64,000 nt of DNA, from contig JACPIT010000005.1 of NCBI GenBank assembly GCA_016187945.1, positions 124,001-188,000 of the forward strand. Direction: 5' to 3'. Shown here in pieces: positions 16,154-24,698 of the stretch. Position 1 is the first letter of the stretch. Every line of letters starts with the position of its first letter. The notes under the pieces were generated by a model. The model did not search any database, was not told the DNA's origin, and was given only the letters and a program-made list of their open reading frames with translations. Both the position numbers and the translations under genes were made by a program. Origin of the DNA: Opitutia bacterium (GTDB lineage: Bacteria; Verrucomicrobiota; Verrucomicrobiia; Opitutales; Opitutaceae).

Positions 16154-17814
16154 GCGCGTTGGTTGAAAGCTTCGGCAGCCAATTCGTCGATACGGCACTG
16201 ATCGGAGGACGATCCTACGCTGGCCAGCGCAGACACTAATTCCGGACGGAGCGACTGATAGCGAGGGATTCTCAATTGTCGGAGCACTTGGGCCTGATAT
16301 CGGACCGACCCGCCGCGCATCTGCACCGATACCTTGCGCACCTGACGAAGAACAAAGCTGCTCCGGAGCAATGCTTGCAGCGCGGCGAGGTTCCACTCCT
16401 CCGAGGTGATCCAATAGAGGTTGTGCTGCGGATACCATGCGCCGCTTGTGTGCCCGATCACACCTCCCGCTTGGATGTCGGGCAGGAGGAGCTTGGGGGC
16501 GCCAGCTAGCGGGAAGTTCACGCGATCAATCGTGCGGAACCAAAAATCCGGTTGCTTGCGCGCTGTGTGTCGCTTGGCCAACGCCGCGCGGTGTTTCTCG
16601 AAATAGGCGCGCAGCCCGGGATACCGCGAGAGGTCGCGCAGTTTGCTCTCGGCCGAGTGCTCGTGAGGATTGATGAGGTAATGCCCGCTCCATCGAACGG
16701 CCTCGGCAGAAACGTCTGCCGCCATCACCAAGGGCAACTGACATTCCGCTTCGATCTCCGGCATCAGGCCCGGCGAGATAAAAACGTCGTCGTTACCGGT
16801 AGCGACACCGATGCCGACTCGTGTCCCGCGACCGGACTCTTCGAGCACCGGAAAGCGTTCAGCGAGGCCGGCGTGTTCCAGAAACTCTTCGCGATTCGTA
16901 GCCACCCAAGGCGCACCGTCTGGATACCATTCGGGAAAATGTGACCAAACACCCCCGGCCGGGAGACTCCGTTCGCGCACGAGTTGGTCCAGCACTTCAG
17001 GCTCGACCGAATCCAGCGATACCGCGTGGGCGCCCTCACCGCGCAACCGGTCGATCACGATCACGCACGGATAGGCCGACACGTCGCTGACGAACGGCTG
17101 CGTGTGTTCGAGGTTCACATAAAACCGAACGCGGAATTCTTGCGCAATGAACTGCCGCAAGCTCCTCCCGTATTGATTTTTTGCGAAACGATTGGCGCAA
17201 ATGAACGCGAGGATGCCGTCCGCCGAGAGCAGTCGCAGTCCCTGCTCGAAGAAGGCCACGTAGAGATCCGCACGATCGCCGCACGTCTGATACAACTCTC
17301 GATAGCGGGACATCACCGACACCGGGATCTCCTCAATTCGAACGTATGGAGGGTTGCCGACGACGAAATCGAATCTCTCGCGCCAGTGCTTGAGCAGAAA
17401 ATCGGCGTGCTCGATCCAACGTTCCGCCAGTGCAGCGGCGCGACCCCGGGGACAACCATGCGTGCATAGCATCTCTGCCGTCTTTTCCCGCGCAATCGCC
17501 ACAAACGCGCTGTTGACGTCGCACGCACGCACCGCCGCGTCGATCTGTGCAGAATCCCAGTCGATTTGCCCAATCTCCTGCAATTCGGAGGCGAGCAATC
17601 GCTCGATCGCGATGGTGATGAAAGCCCCGTCGCCACAACTAGGTTCCAAGAGCCGCCGGCTCGCCAGGCGGAATCCCGGCTGCACGGAATACCCCGCCAA
17701 GTCCAAAATAAACGCCGTAACCTCGGGTTTAGTGAAAACGGCCCCAACCGGCTCGGAGGGTTCCGCTCCGTTCCAGACATCTCGCCAGTCGTTTTCGAAC
17801 AATAGTAGTCCCAT
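16150..17814 (-). CDS. Type II DNA adenine-N6 methyltransferase (PaeR7I/XhoI-like system)
   Basis: About 554 residues from ATG 17814 (GTG 17829 would overlap the upstream stop). SAM-binding motif I is LLEPSCGDGAF (56-66) and the catalytic motif IV is VGNPPYVRIEE with NPPY at 154-157, which marks N6-adenine methylation. The C-terminal half (TRVGIGVATGNDDVFI onward) is the target-recognition and TaqI-like specificity domain. It follows the endonuclease by 5 bases and protects host sites. CTCGAG sites occur openly in this window (for example 1491, 3735, 4631), which fits methylation rather than avoidance. AT content is higher than in the neighbours, suggesting transfer. Confidence 0.88.
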   Translation of the reverse strand: MGLLLFENDWRDVWNGAEPSEPVGAVFTKPEVTAFILDLAGYSVQPGFRLASRRLLEPSCGDGAFITIAIERLLASELQEIGQIDWDSAQIDAAVRACDVNSAFVAIAREKTAEMLCTHGCPRGRAAALAERWIEHADFLLKHWRERFDFVVGNPPYVRIEEIPVSVMSRYRELYQTCGDRADLYVAFFEQGLRLLSADGILAFICANRFAKNQYGRSLRQFIAQEFRVRFYVNLEHTQPFVSDVSAYPCVIVIDRLRGEGAHAVSLDSVEPEVLDQLVRERSLPAGGVWSHFPEWYPDGAPWVATNREEFLEHAGLAERFPVLEESGRGTRVGIGVATGNDDVFISPGLMPEIEAECQLPLVMAADVSAEAVRWSGHYLINPHEHSAESKLRDLSRYPGLRAYFEKHRAALAKRHTARKQPDFWFRTIDRVNFPLAGAPKLLLPDIQAGGVIGHTSGAWYPQHNLYWITSEEWNLAALQALLRSSFVLRQVRKVSVQMRGGSVRYQAQVLRQLRIPRYQSLRPELVSALASVGSSSDQCRIDELAAEAFNQRA

Positions 17815-17819
17815 GATGC

Positions 17820-18551
17820 TTAGGCGCACCCAACGAGATGCCCGTGCAGCGCTTTCGCAAACGCGTAAAAGCTCAGGGCTTCGTTGGGTTCCTCGAAGTC
17901 CCCGTTGGTTCCACGCGAACTCAAGACAAGCGCGGCACTAGAATACTTTCTCTCCAAGACCAATCGCTCACAAAGAATCGCGTAGCGCTGGGCATAGGAC
18001 GTTCTTTCAAAAACGCCAAAGGGCGGAAACGGACTCTTCTTCAACGCAACGGGTCGCGTCGATTTTTCCGCCTTTTCCAGCAGGAACAAATATCCCAGCC
18101 ACGGAGAAATCGTCCCGAGCGCGCCTTCGCGGTAAGCGACCCAAAAATCCGTCGCACAGCCGATCGCTTCCTCGCTCCGGTTGTTGAAGTTGTTCCCGAA
18201 GCTTCCCACCTGCGATTTTAACTCGATTGCCGCGCATAGCCTTCCCCGGCGACACATGATGACGTCCCATCGCTTCTGCGGCCGAAAATAGCCCGGCAGC
18301 TCCACGCCGACGTCGAAAAAAATCTCGTTCTTCTGAAACCCGGCACTGGCCGCTACTTTGCACACGAGCGCGAGCACCTGATTAAGGTGTTTGCCTCCCG
18401 TAACTTCCGCTCTCGTCCCGACATCAGCGGCTCCCTTAAGCGCTTGGCGCGCGGACTGTCCTCCTCGGTTCTTCCAATACGCCCGTATCGCTTTGCGGAG
18501 TTCTCGAGCGAACTCTTCTTCCGTCCAAAATGACTCCTTGGTGGCGCTCAT
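17820..18551 (-). CDS. Type II restriction endonuclease, PaeR7I/XhoI family (expected CTCGAG)
   Basis: 243 residues, usual family length. The segment ELKSQVGSFGNNFNNRSEEA (111-129) is the hallmark of the XhoI/PaeR7I family. The PD-(D/E)xK nuclease centre is RWDVIMC (Asp96) and AIELKSQ (Glu110, Lys112). The family cuts C^TCGAG. It is the first gene of the operon and lies just ahead of its methyltransferase. No C-protein gene is visible. Sequence composition is less GC-rich than its neighbours. Specificity is inferred from family, not shown. Confidence 0.87.
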   Translation of the reverse strand: MSATKESFWTEEEFARELRKAIRAYWKNRGGQSARQALKGAADVGTRAEVTGGKHLNQVLALVCKVAASAGFQKNEIFFDVGVELPGYFRPQKRWDVIMCRRGRLCAAIELKSQVGSFGNNFNNRSEEAIGCATDFWVAYREGALGTISPWLGYLFLLEKAEKSTRPVALKKSPFPPFGVFERTSYAQRYAILCERLVLERKYSSAALVLSSRGTNGDFEEPNEALSFYAFAKALHGHLVGCA

Positions 18552-18629
18552 CGGTGGACTACGTGGATGCGAGCCTGACCTGCGAAAGTCAACTTAGGGG
18601 AACTCACCGCCCGCCGCGCCGCCAGCCCG

Positions 18630-18652
18630 TTTGCGAAACTTTCCTGTAACCC
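18630..18652 (+). promoter_or_regulatory. Possible ECF-type promoter upstream of sigma factor gene
   Basis: The segment GCGAAACTTTCCTGTAACCC lies 52-74 bases before the sigma-factor ATG. AAC-containing boxes of this kind often serve as ECF -35 elements and would allow autoregulation. No matching -10 element can be assigned. Confidence 0.25.
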
Positions 18653-18703
18653 GCCGCGGCCCGCGCGGTATTCCCCGCTGCACACTCGCCATGCCCACGC
18701 CTC

Positions 18704-19339
18704 ATGCTCGCCACCGCTCCAGCTCACGAAATCCGGGTTCCCTCGCGCGCCGCCGTCGTTAGCTTCAGCGCTCACGTGGAAGCCACCGATCACGAACTCA
18801 TGATTGCCGTGCGCGCCGGCGACGTCGCGAAACTCGGCTCGCTCTTCGAACGCTACCAGCAGCGTCTCTACGCGTTCTTTGTCCGCATGACCAACCAGCC
18901 CGCCGTCAGCGAGGATCTCGTGCAGGTCGTGTTCTACCGCATCCTGAAATACCGCCACACCTACCGCGACGAAGGCAAATTCACCGCCTGGATCTACCAC
19001 CTCGCGCGCAAGGTCGCCGCCGATCATTTCCGCAAACACGCCAAAGCCGCCACCGCCACCGATCCCAGCGATCTCCACGAGCACCCCGATCACGACGGCA
19101 TCGCCCCCGACCGCTCCGCGGCCACGACCGACGACCTCGAATTTCTCCGCGTCGCGCTCACGCGCCTGCCGGTCGAACACCGCGAAGTCCTCGTGCTCTC
19201 ACGTCTCCAAAACGTCGAGCACAAGGAAATCGCCCGCCTGATGGACACCTCCGTCGGCGCCGTGAAAGTCCGCGTCCACCGCGCGCTGAAAGAACTGCGC
19301 GACGTCTACTTCAAACTCCGCCGCGATGCGGCAGCGTAA
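18704..19339 (+). CDS. ECF RNA polymerase sigma factor (RpoE-like)
   Basis: 211 residues. Region 2 runs from LGSLFERYQQRLYAFFVRMT through SEDLVQVVFYRILKYRHTY, with GKFTAWIYHLARKVAADHFR completing 2.4. Region 4 is LPVEHREVLVLSRLQNVEHK, then EIARLMDTSVGAVKVRVHRA. It is followed by an anti-sigma gene with a zinc-finger domain and a DUF4097 protein, a standard sigma/anti-sigma/target layout for envelope stress. An ATG at 18691 is in another frame. The gap to the anti-sigma gene is long (321 bases) and full of short repeats. Confidence 0.9.
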   Translation: MLATAPAHEIRVPSRAAVVSFSAHVEATDHELMIAVRAGDVAKLGSLFERYQQRLYAFFVRMTNQPAVSEDLVQVVFYRILKYRHTYRDEGKFTAWIYHLARKVAADHFRKHAKAATATDPSDLHEHPDHDGIAPDRSAATTDDLEFLRVALTRLPVEHREVLVLSRLQNVEHKEIARLMDTSVGAVKVRVHRALKELRDVYFKLRRDAAA

Positions 19340-19357
19340 CCGCGCTGCGCGCGGCAA

Positions 19358-19613
19358 AGTTCCAAGTGCCAAGTTTCCAATTTCCAAGAAATGCACCGTC
19401 ACTCTCAACGCCCGCCCGCGTCTGCCGCCGCCCCCGCCGCCTTTGGCGTTTGTGATTTGGCGTTTGGAATTTCTCCGCCGCGCGCTGCGCGCCGGAAGCG
19501 CAAAGCTCCACCCACCAAGCTCCAATGAAACACCGTTCCTCAACCTCCAACCGAGCCGCCATCGCCGCCCGCCTCGCTCCGCGGTTTGGAACTTGGATGT
19601 TGGCGCTTGGAGC
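19358..19613. repeat. Three heptanucleotide-periodic arrays
   Basis: The 321-base gap between sigma and anti-sigma genes holds three short arrays with 7-base period: AGTTCCA/AGTGCCA/AGTTTCCA/ATTTCCA at 19358-19386, TTTGGCG/TTTGTGA/TTTGGCG/TTTGGAA at 19442-19469, and TTGGNNN repeated four times at 19586-19613. The first and last are inverted relative to each other and could fold together. Nothing else is seen in the gap. They resemble the short tandem heptamers (STRR) of cyanobacteria in form. Confidence 0.6.
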
Positions 19614-19660
19614 TTAGCCCGCCCCGCATCGTCCACCACTCTCGTCCGTCACCCCTCGCC

Positions 19661-20569
19661 ATGAACTGCTCCCGCGTCACCGAACTCTTCATCGACTACC
19701 AGGACGGCTCGCTGCCGCCCGATGAAGCGGCGCAGATGCGCGCTCATCTCGCCTCGTGCCCGACCTGCCAGCGCGAGTGGTCCGCCTTGCAGGAAATCAC
19801 CCGCAAGCTCGACCAGCTCCCGCCACCCGAACCCTCGCCGCGCCTGCGCGAGAATTTCTACGCGATGCTCGAGACGCACCAGCGCGACGCCGATGCGCCC
19901 AGCCCGTTCGCCCTCGCGAAGAGCCGCCTCGACCGCTTCTTCGAGGCGATCCTCCCCGCGCAACCCGCGCTGCAATTCGCCTTCGCGCTCGCGCTCCTCG
20001 CCGCCGGCATTTTCTCCGGCGCACGCTGGCTGCATCAGCCCGCCGCCGTCGCCGCGCCCGACGAAAAATCCCAGAAGGAAATCGCCGACCTCCGCGCGCA
20101 GGTGAACGACATGGGCAAACTCGTCACCTACTCGCTCCTCCAGCAAAAATCCACGAGCGACCGCCTCTCGCGCGTCCTGGCCACGATGGACCTCAAGTCG
20201 CCCGACCGCAAAGTCCTCACCGAGCTGGTCGGCACGCTCGCGTTCGACCCGTCGGTCAACGTCCGCCTCTCCGCCGTCGAAGCCCTCGCGCCGCACGCGC
20301 AGGAAGACGTCGTGCGCGCCGGCCTCCTCGCCGCGCTGCCGCGCGAGTCCGCGCCGCTCGTGCAGCTCGCGATGATCGAGCTCCTCGCCAACGTCCGCGA
20401 GGCCGACGCCGCGCCGCTCTTCGATCGCCTGATGCGCGACGAGTCCGCCGACAAGAACGTCCGCGACGCCGCCAAGCGCGCTCTCGCCACTTTGCGCACG
20501 CCCCTCGCGCCCGCTGAACAGAACCCGAACGCCCAAACCAAGGAGTCCTCGCGCGGCAAAACCGTCTGA
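19661..20569 (+). CDS. Anti-sigma factor: zinc-finger (zf-HC2) membrane protein with HEAT repeats
   Basis: 302 residues from ATG 19661. The N-terminus MNCSRVTELFIDYQDGSLPP followed by HLASCPTCQREW gives the H-x3-C-x2-C zinc motif of cytoplasmic anti-sigma domains. One transmembrane helix follows (LQFAFALALLAAGIFSGARW, about 106-125). The outer part has a short coiled coil and HEAT-type helical repeats (VRLSAVEALAPHAQEDVVRA, VQLAMIELLANVREADAAPL). HEAT repeats in the extracytoplasmic part suggest a protein-binding sensor. It probably holds the upstream ECF factor inactive; the signal is unknown. Confidence 0.85.
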   Translation: MNCSRVTELFIDYQDGSLPPDEAAQMRAHLASCPTCQREWSALQEITRKLDQLPPPEPSPRLRENFYAMLETHQRDADAPSPFALAKSRLDRFFEAILPAQPALQFAFALALLAAGIFSGARWLHQPAAVAAPDEKSQKEIADLRAQVNDMGKLVTYSLLQQKSTSDRLSRVLATMDLKSPDRKVLTELVGTLAFDPSVNVRLSAVEALAPHAQEDVVRAGLLAALPRESAPLVQLAMIELLANVREADAAPLFDRLMRDESADKNVRDAAKRALATLRTPLAPAEQNPNAQTKESSRGKTV

Positions 20570-20598
20570 GCTCTCCCCCAGCCCCCACCCTCATAAAA

Positions 20599-21720
20599 AT
20601 GAAAATCCACCTCCGCTCCCTCCTTCGCCTCGGCGCCGCCTGCGCCGCGCTGGCCTTCGCCGCCACCGCGCTGCACGCCGATGAAGACGCCGCCGAACAA
20701 AACACGGTGCGCTCCAAATTCAGCGACCCGTCCAAACCCGGCACGCTGAAAGTATCCCTCCCCTGGGCCGAAGTCCACGTCACCGGCACGGACGGTAACG
20801 ACATCGTCGTCACCTCCACCCTCGAGCAGAAAGGCAAGAAGGACGTCGCCAAGGACGGCTTCCGCCGCCTCGACGAAGACGTCTCCTTCGAGGTCATCGA
20901 AAAAGGCAACGTCGCCACCATCGTCATGTCCGGCGACAATCTCTGGGCCGCGCACGGCGCCGAGTTCCACGTCCAGGTGCCGCGCAACACCAGCCTCATT
21001 CTCCGCACCGAGGCCGGCGGCGACGTCAACGTCGAGAACATCGACGGCGACATCGACATCAACTCGATGAACGGCGAAGTCTCCCTCACCGACATCGGTT
21101 CCTCCGCCGTCGTCAACACCATGAACGGGGAAGTCACCGCCAACTTCCGCAAAGTCCCCGCGAAGCCCGTCTCGATCACCTCGATGAACGGCGAGATCGA
21201 CCTCCGCCTCCCCGCCGACACGAAGGCCAATCTCCGCATGCGCACCCACAACGGCACCATCCGCACCAACTTCCCCGAAGGCGTGCTCCAGGCGAAGACC
21301 GAGAAGGTCAGCGGTAGCCGGGGCTTCACGACCGGCTACGGTCCGAACCGCGACCAGATCCGCGAGATCACTCGTCAGGCCGAACGCATGGCACGCGACG
21401 CCGAGCGCATGGCGCGCGAGCACGTCAAACTTGCCCGCGTCCACGCCGACGCGGCGAGGGACGACAAGGACGACGAAGACAACGACGGCGAAACGCCCAC
21501 GCCGCCGGCCGATCCGGCGGTCGCCGCGGCGCCCGACGCCGCTTCCACTCCCGCGCCCGCGGCGAAGCCCGTTGCCACCACGCTGCCCGCGCCGGCGCCG
21601 ATGCCGCCCGTGCCCGGCTGGTCCGGCGGCAAATCGATCGTCGGCACGCTCAACGGCGGCGGCATCGACATCCAGCTCTCGTCGATGAACGGCACCATCA
21701 CGCTCCGCCAAACGAAGTGA
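20599..21720 (+). CDS. DUF4097 beta-repeat protein, secreted
   Basis: 373 residues with signal peptide (MKIHLRSLLRLGAACAALAF, cleavage near LHA-DE). The central part is a right-handed beta-solenoid with regular DUF4097 turns: GGDVNVENIDGDIDINSMNG, then EVSLTDIGSS, SMNGEIDLRLP and NLRMRTHNGTIRTNFP. A charged helix-rich segment (ITRQAERMARDAERMAREHV) and a Pro/Ala-rich stretch follow. A last beta turn (IDIQLSSMNGTITLRQ) repeats the solenoid signature at the very end, so the helical part looks like an insertion. It starts 29 bases after the anti-sigma gene, so it is in the same operon. Function is unknown; DUF4097 proteins often accompany anti-sigma factors. Confidence 0.82.
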   Translation: MKIHLRSLLRLGAACAALAFAATALHADEDAAEQNTVRSKFSDPSKPGTLKVSLPWAEVHVTGTDGNDIVVTSTLEQKGKKDVAKDGFRRLDEDVSFEVIEKGNVATIVMSGDNLWAAHGAEFHVQVPRNTSLILRTEAGGDVNVENIDGDIDINSMNGEVSLTDIGSSAVVNTMNGEVTANFRKVPAKPVSITSMNGEIDLRLPADTKANLRMRTHNGTIRTNFPEGVLQAKTEKVSGSRGFTTGYGPNRDQIREITRQAERMARDAERMAREHVKLARVHADAARDDKDDEDNDGETPTPPADPAVAAAPDAASTPAPAAKPVATTLPAPAPMPPVPGWSGGKSIVGTLNGGGIDIQLSSMNGTITLRQTK

Positions 21721-21752
21721 GCCGTTAGCCCCGGAAGCGTCACGCTTTTGTT

Positions 21753-21893
21753 TGTCATCGCGAGCCCGACGTAGTCGGGCGTGGCGATCCAGCGAGCGCC
21801 GGATCGCTTCGTCGCTGCGCTCTTCGCAATGACAGATCGTGGGAGCGGCGAGGTGGCGTGTGCTCTGCCCACGAGAGAGTGTGAGGGGTGCAG
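21753..21893. mobile_element. MITE-like element B, copy 1
   Basis: Shares TGTCATCGCGAGCCCGACGT, then AGTCGGGCGTGGC, GATCCAGCGAGCGC and TTCGTCGCTGCGCTCTTCGC, with 48434-48599. The ends TGTCATCGCGAG and CTTCGCAATGACA form an inverted pair. Inside are nested palindromes (CCCGACGTAGTCGGG; GATCCAGCGAGCGCCGGATC). A conserved tail (CACGAGAGAGTGTGAGGGG) continues to about 21893. No coding capacity. Confidence 0.7.
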
Positions 21894-21923
21894 GCAGGTC
21901 GTTGGGACGATTTCCCACGACCG

Positions 21924-21956
21924 AACCGGGGATTTTCCTCCCCGGTTTTTCGTTTT
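21924..21956 (+). terminator. Rho-independent terminator
   Basis: Stem AACCGGGGA (21924-21932), loop TTTTCC, TCCCCGGTT (21939-21947), then TTTCGTTTT. It is about 200 bases after the DUF4097 stop and 108 before the histidine kinase, so it separates the two operons. Confidence 0.8.
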
Positions 21957-22063
21957 AGAATTGGCCCGCGCGCGCCGTCCTGCGCATTCTACGTCGGACG
22001 CGCAAAACACACGGGCCGTTGCGCGCTCCGCTTCCCGCCACGCACGCCGGGAAGACCACGCGC

Positions 22064-24247
22064 ATGCACTTGTCCCTCGAACGCAAGATTGCGGCCGCCT
22101 TTGTCGTCGGCGTCGTTGTCCTTTTGGGCATCGGCGTCCTCACGTGGCTCAGCCTCACCCGGGCTGAACGCGCGTTCGCGTTGGTGGAGCACACGCACGT
22201 CGTCCTCACCCGCCTCGAACAAATCCAGGTGCAGGTGCTCGAAGTGCAAACCGGCGCGCGCGGCTACGCCCTCAGCGGCGACGAAGCGTTCCTCGCGCCG
22301 TTCGACGCCGGCGTCGCCGGCATCCGCGAGAGCCTGGCCGCCGCGCGCACGCTGACGCACGACAACCCTGCCCAGCGCGCGCGCGTCGCACGCCTGGCTC
22401 CGCTGGTCGAGCGCGAGATCGACGTCATGTCCCGCCGCAACGCCGCGCGCCGGGCGGGCGGCATCGCGGCCGACCTCGGCACTCGCACGCTGCTCGAGGG
22501 CAAGCAGCTTATGGACGAGATCCGCGCCGTCGTCCGCGAAATGGAGGCGGCGGAAAACACGCTCCTCGCCGAGCGCGCTCAGGCCGCCCGCCGCAGCGCC
22601 GCGCTCACCCGCGGCGCGCTGCTGCTCGCCGTCGCCGTCGCGCTCGTCCTCGGCGCCGCCGCGGGCGCCCGCGTGCAACGCGACTTCCGTGCCCGCCGCC
22701 AGGCCGACGCCGCCCTCGAACGGTCGCGGAAACTCTTCGAAACTTTCTTCGAGCAGTCCACCGACGCCATCGTCGTCGTCGATGCGCACGGCGTCATCCA
22801 GCGGGTGAACCGCCGCACGGAAAACCTCTTCAGCTACGCACGCGCCGAGCTGATCGGGAAACCGGTGGAGACGCTCATGCCCGCGCGCTTCCGCGAGCGC
22901 CACCACGCCCACGCGCAGGGCTACCAGGACGCGCCGAAATTCCGCGCCATGGGCGCCGGCCTCGAACTCTTCGCACAGCGCCAGGACGGGACCGAGTTCC
23001 CCGTCGACATCATGCTCAGCCCGCTCGAGACGGACGAGGGCCGCGTCGTCCTCGCCACCATCCGCGACATCACCGAGCGCAAGGCCGCCGCCGCCGCGCT
23101 CCAACGCTCCGCCGAGCGCATTCGCGACCTCTACGACCGCGCGCCATGCGGCTACCACTCGCTCGATCCGAACGGCCTCGTCGTCGACATGAACAGCACC
23201 GAACTCGCGTGGCTCGGCTACACCCGCGAGGAAATCGTCGGCAAAAAACATTTCTACGACCTCGTCGCACCGGACTACGTAGGCCTGTTCATGCGGAACT
23301 TTCCGCTCTTCAAACTCGCCGGCTCGGCCACGAACACCGAGTTCCAGCTCCAGCGCAAGGATGGCTCCACGTTCTACGTCTCGATCAGCGCCGTCGCGCT
23401 CTACGACGAGCAGGGCAACTACGTCTCCAGCCGCAGCACGCTGCACGACGTCACCGCCCGCCGCGAATCCGAGCAGCGTCTCGCCGCGCTCCACCGCGAT
23501 CTCCAACGCCACAGCGACGAGCTCGAGCACGCCAATCGCGACCTCGAAGCGTTCTCCTACTCCGTCTCGCACGACCTCCGCGCCCCGCTGCGCCACCTCG
23601 CCGGTTTCTCCGCGCTGCTCGCGCAGAAAGAAGGCGAGCGGCTCGACGCCGAGAGCCGGCGCCTGCTCGGCACGATCGAGGGCGCCGCGAAAAAAATGGG
23701 CGCGCTCATCGATGCGCTGCTCGATTTTTCCCGACTCAGCCGCGCCCCGCTGCAACGCCTCCGCGTCGACACCGCCGCGCTCGTCGCCAGCGTCATTGCC
23801 GACGGCCAGATCGAGAGCGCGCCCGACACCGTCTGGCAGATCGAGCCGCTCCCCGCCGTCGCCGCCGATCCCGCGCTGCTGCGTCAGGTCTGGGCCAATC
23901 TCCTCGGCAACGCCGCGAAATATGCCGCGCGCGCCACGCCGCCGCGCGTGCAGGTCTACAGCGCCCGCGACGAGCGCACCGGCGAAGCCGTCTTCGCCGT
24001 GCAGGACAACGGCGTGGGCTTCGACCCGCGCTACACGGAAAAGCTCTTCAAGGTTTTCAGCCGCCTGCACAACGACCGCGATTTCCGCGGCACCGGCATC
24101 GGCCTCGCGCTCGTGCACCGCATCGTCACCCGCCACGGCGGCCGCGTCTGGGCCGAAGGCCGCCCCGGCGCCGGCGCCACGTTTTTCTTTTCCCTGCCCG
24201 ACTCCATTCCCGCCCCGATCGCTCCTCCCGCCCTCCCCGTCCCATGA
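22064..24247 (+). CDS. Sensor histidine kinase: CHASE3, two PAS, HisKA, HATPase
   Basis: 727 residues from ATG 22064. Two transmembrane helices (IAAAFVVGVVVLLGIGVLTW near 10-29; ALLLAVAVALVLGAAAG near 185-205) flank a CHASE3 sensor with QVQVLEVQTGARGYALSGDE. Two PAS domains follow (STDAIVVVDAHGVIQRVNRR; GYHSLDPNGLVVDMN). The phosphoacceptor is SVSHDLRAPLRHLAGFS, and the ATPase shows N-box WANLLGNAAKYA, G1 QDNGVGFD and G2 FRGTGIGLALVHRI. The architecture matches cyanophytochrome-like light- or redox-signalling kinases. Its TGA overlaps the next gene's ATG (ATGA at 24244), so kinase and receiver are translationally coupled. The signal is unknown. Confidence 0.92.
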   Translation: MHLSLERKIAAAFVVGVVVLLGIGVLTWLSLTRAERAFALVEHTHVVLTRLEQIQVQVLEVQTGARGYALSGDEAFLAPFDAGVAGIRESLAAARTLTHDNPAQRARVARLAPLVEREIDVMSRRNAARRAGGIAADLGTRTLLEGKQLMDEIRAVVREMEAAENTLLAERAQAARRSAALTRGALLLAVAVALVLGAAAGARVQRDFRARRQADAALERSRKLFETFFEQSTDAIVVVDAHGVIQRVNRRTENLFSYARAELIGKPVETLMPARFRERHHAHAQGYQDAPKFRAMGAGLELFAQRQDGTEFPVDIMLSPLETDEGRVVLATIRDITERKAAAAALQRSAERIRDLYDRAPCGYHSLDPNGLVVDMNSTELAWLGYTREEIVGKKHFYDLVAPDYVGLFMRNFPLFKLAGSATNTEFQLQRKDGSTFYVSISAVALYDEQGNYVSSRSTLHDVTARRESEQRLAALHRDLQRHSDELEHANRDLEAFSYSVSHDLRAPLRHLAGFSALLAQKEGERLDAESRRLLGTIEGAAKKMGALIDALLDFSRLSRAPLQRLRVDTAALVASVIADGQIESAPDTVWQIEPLPAVAADPALLRQVWANLLGNAAKYAARATPPRVQVYSARDERTGEAVFAVQDNGVGFDPRYTEKLFKVFSRLHNDRDFRGTGIGLALVHRIVTRHGGRVWAEGRPGAGATFFFSLPDSIPAPIAPPALPVP

Positions 24248-24687
24248 AAATCCTCCGCCCCATCCTCATCGCCGACGACAACCCCGCGGACATCGAGCTC
24301 ATGACCGCCGCGCTCCGCGCGATGAATCTCCCCAACGAGATCGTCGTCGCCACCGACGGCAGCGAGGCCCTCGACTACCTGCGCGCGCATGCGACGCCCG
24401 CGAGCCGCGTGCAGCCGCCGCCCGGCGTGCTGCTGCTCGATTTGAAGATGCCGCGCGTCGACGGCTTCGCCGTGCTCCGCGCCCTCCGCGCCGATCCGGT
24501 GTGGCGCCACCTGCCCGTCGTCGTGCTCACCTCCTCGCAGCAGGAGCGCGACATCGCCGAAAGCTACGACTCCGGCACGAACGCCTACGTCGTGAAGCCG
24601 GTCGATTTCCAGGAGTTCCTCTCGACCGTCGGGCAGCTCGGCCGCTTCTGGGCCTCGCTCAACCAGCCCGCCGAGTGCGCCTCGTGA
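24244..24687 (+). CDS. Single-domain response regulator (Rcp1-like)
   Basis: 147 residues, one receiver domain without output. Acidic pocket LIADDNPADIE, phospho-acceptor LLLDLKMPRVDG, then LTSS and YVVKPVDF with the conserved Thr/Ser and Lys. The extended loop HATPASRVQPPPGVLLLDL is typical of receivers paired with phytochrome-type kinases. It overlaps the kinase stop by 4 bases and probably takes the phosphate from it and passes it on or acts as a sink. Confidence 0.92.
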   Translation: MKILRPILIADDNPADIELMTAALRAMNLPNEIVVATDGSEALDYLRAHATPASRVQPPPGVLLLDLKMPRVDGFAVLRALRADPVWRHLPVVVLTSSQQERDIAESYDSGTNAYVVKPVDFQEFLSTVGQLGRFWASLNQPAECAS

Positions 24688-24698
24688 TCCCTTCCCCC

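Noticed and set aside
22019-22063. Upstream start for the CHASE3 kinase
   Set aside because: The extra 15 residues (MRAPLPATHAGKTTR) are not needed; ATG 22064 starts just ahead of the transmembrane helix.
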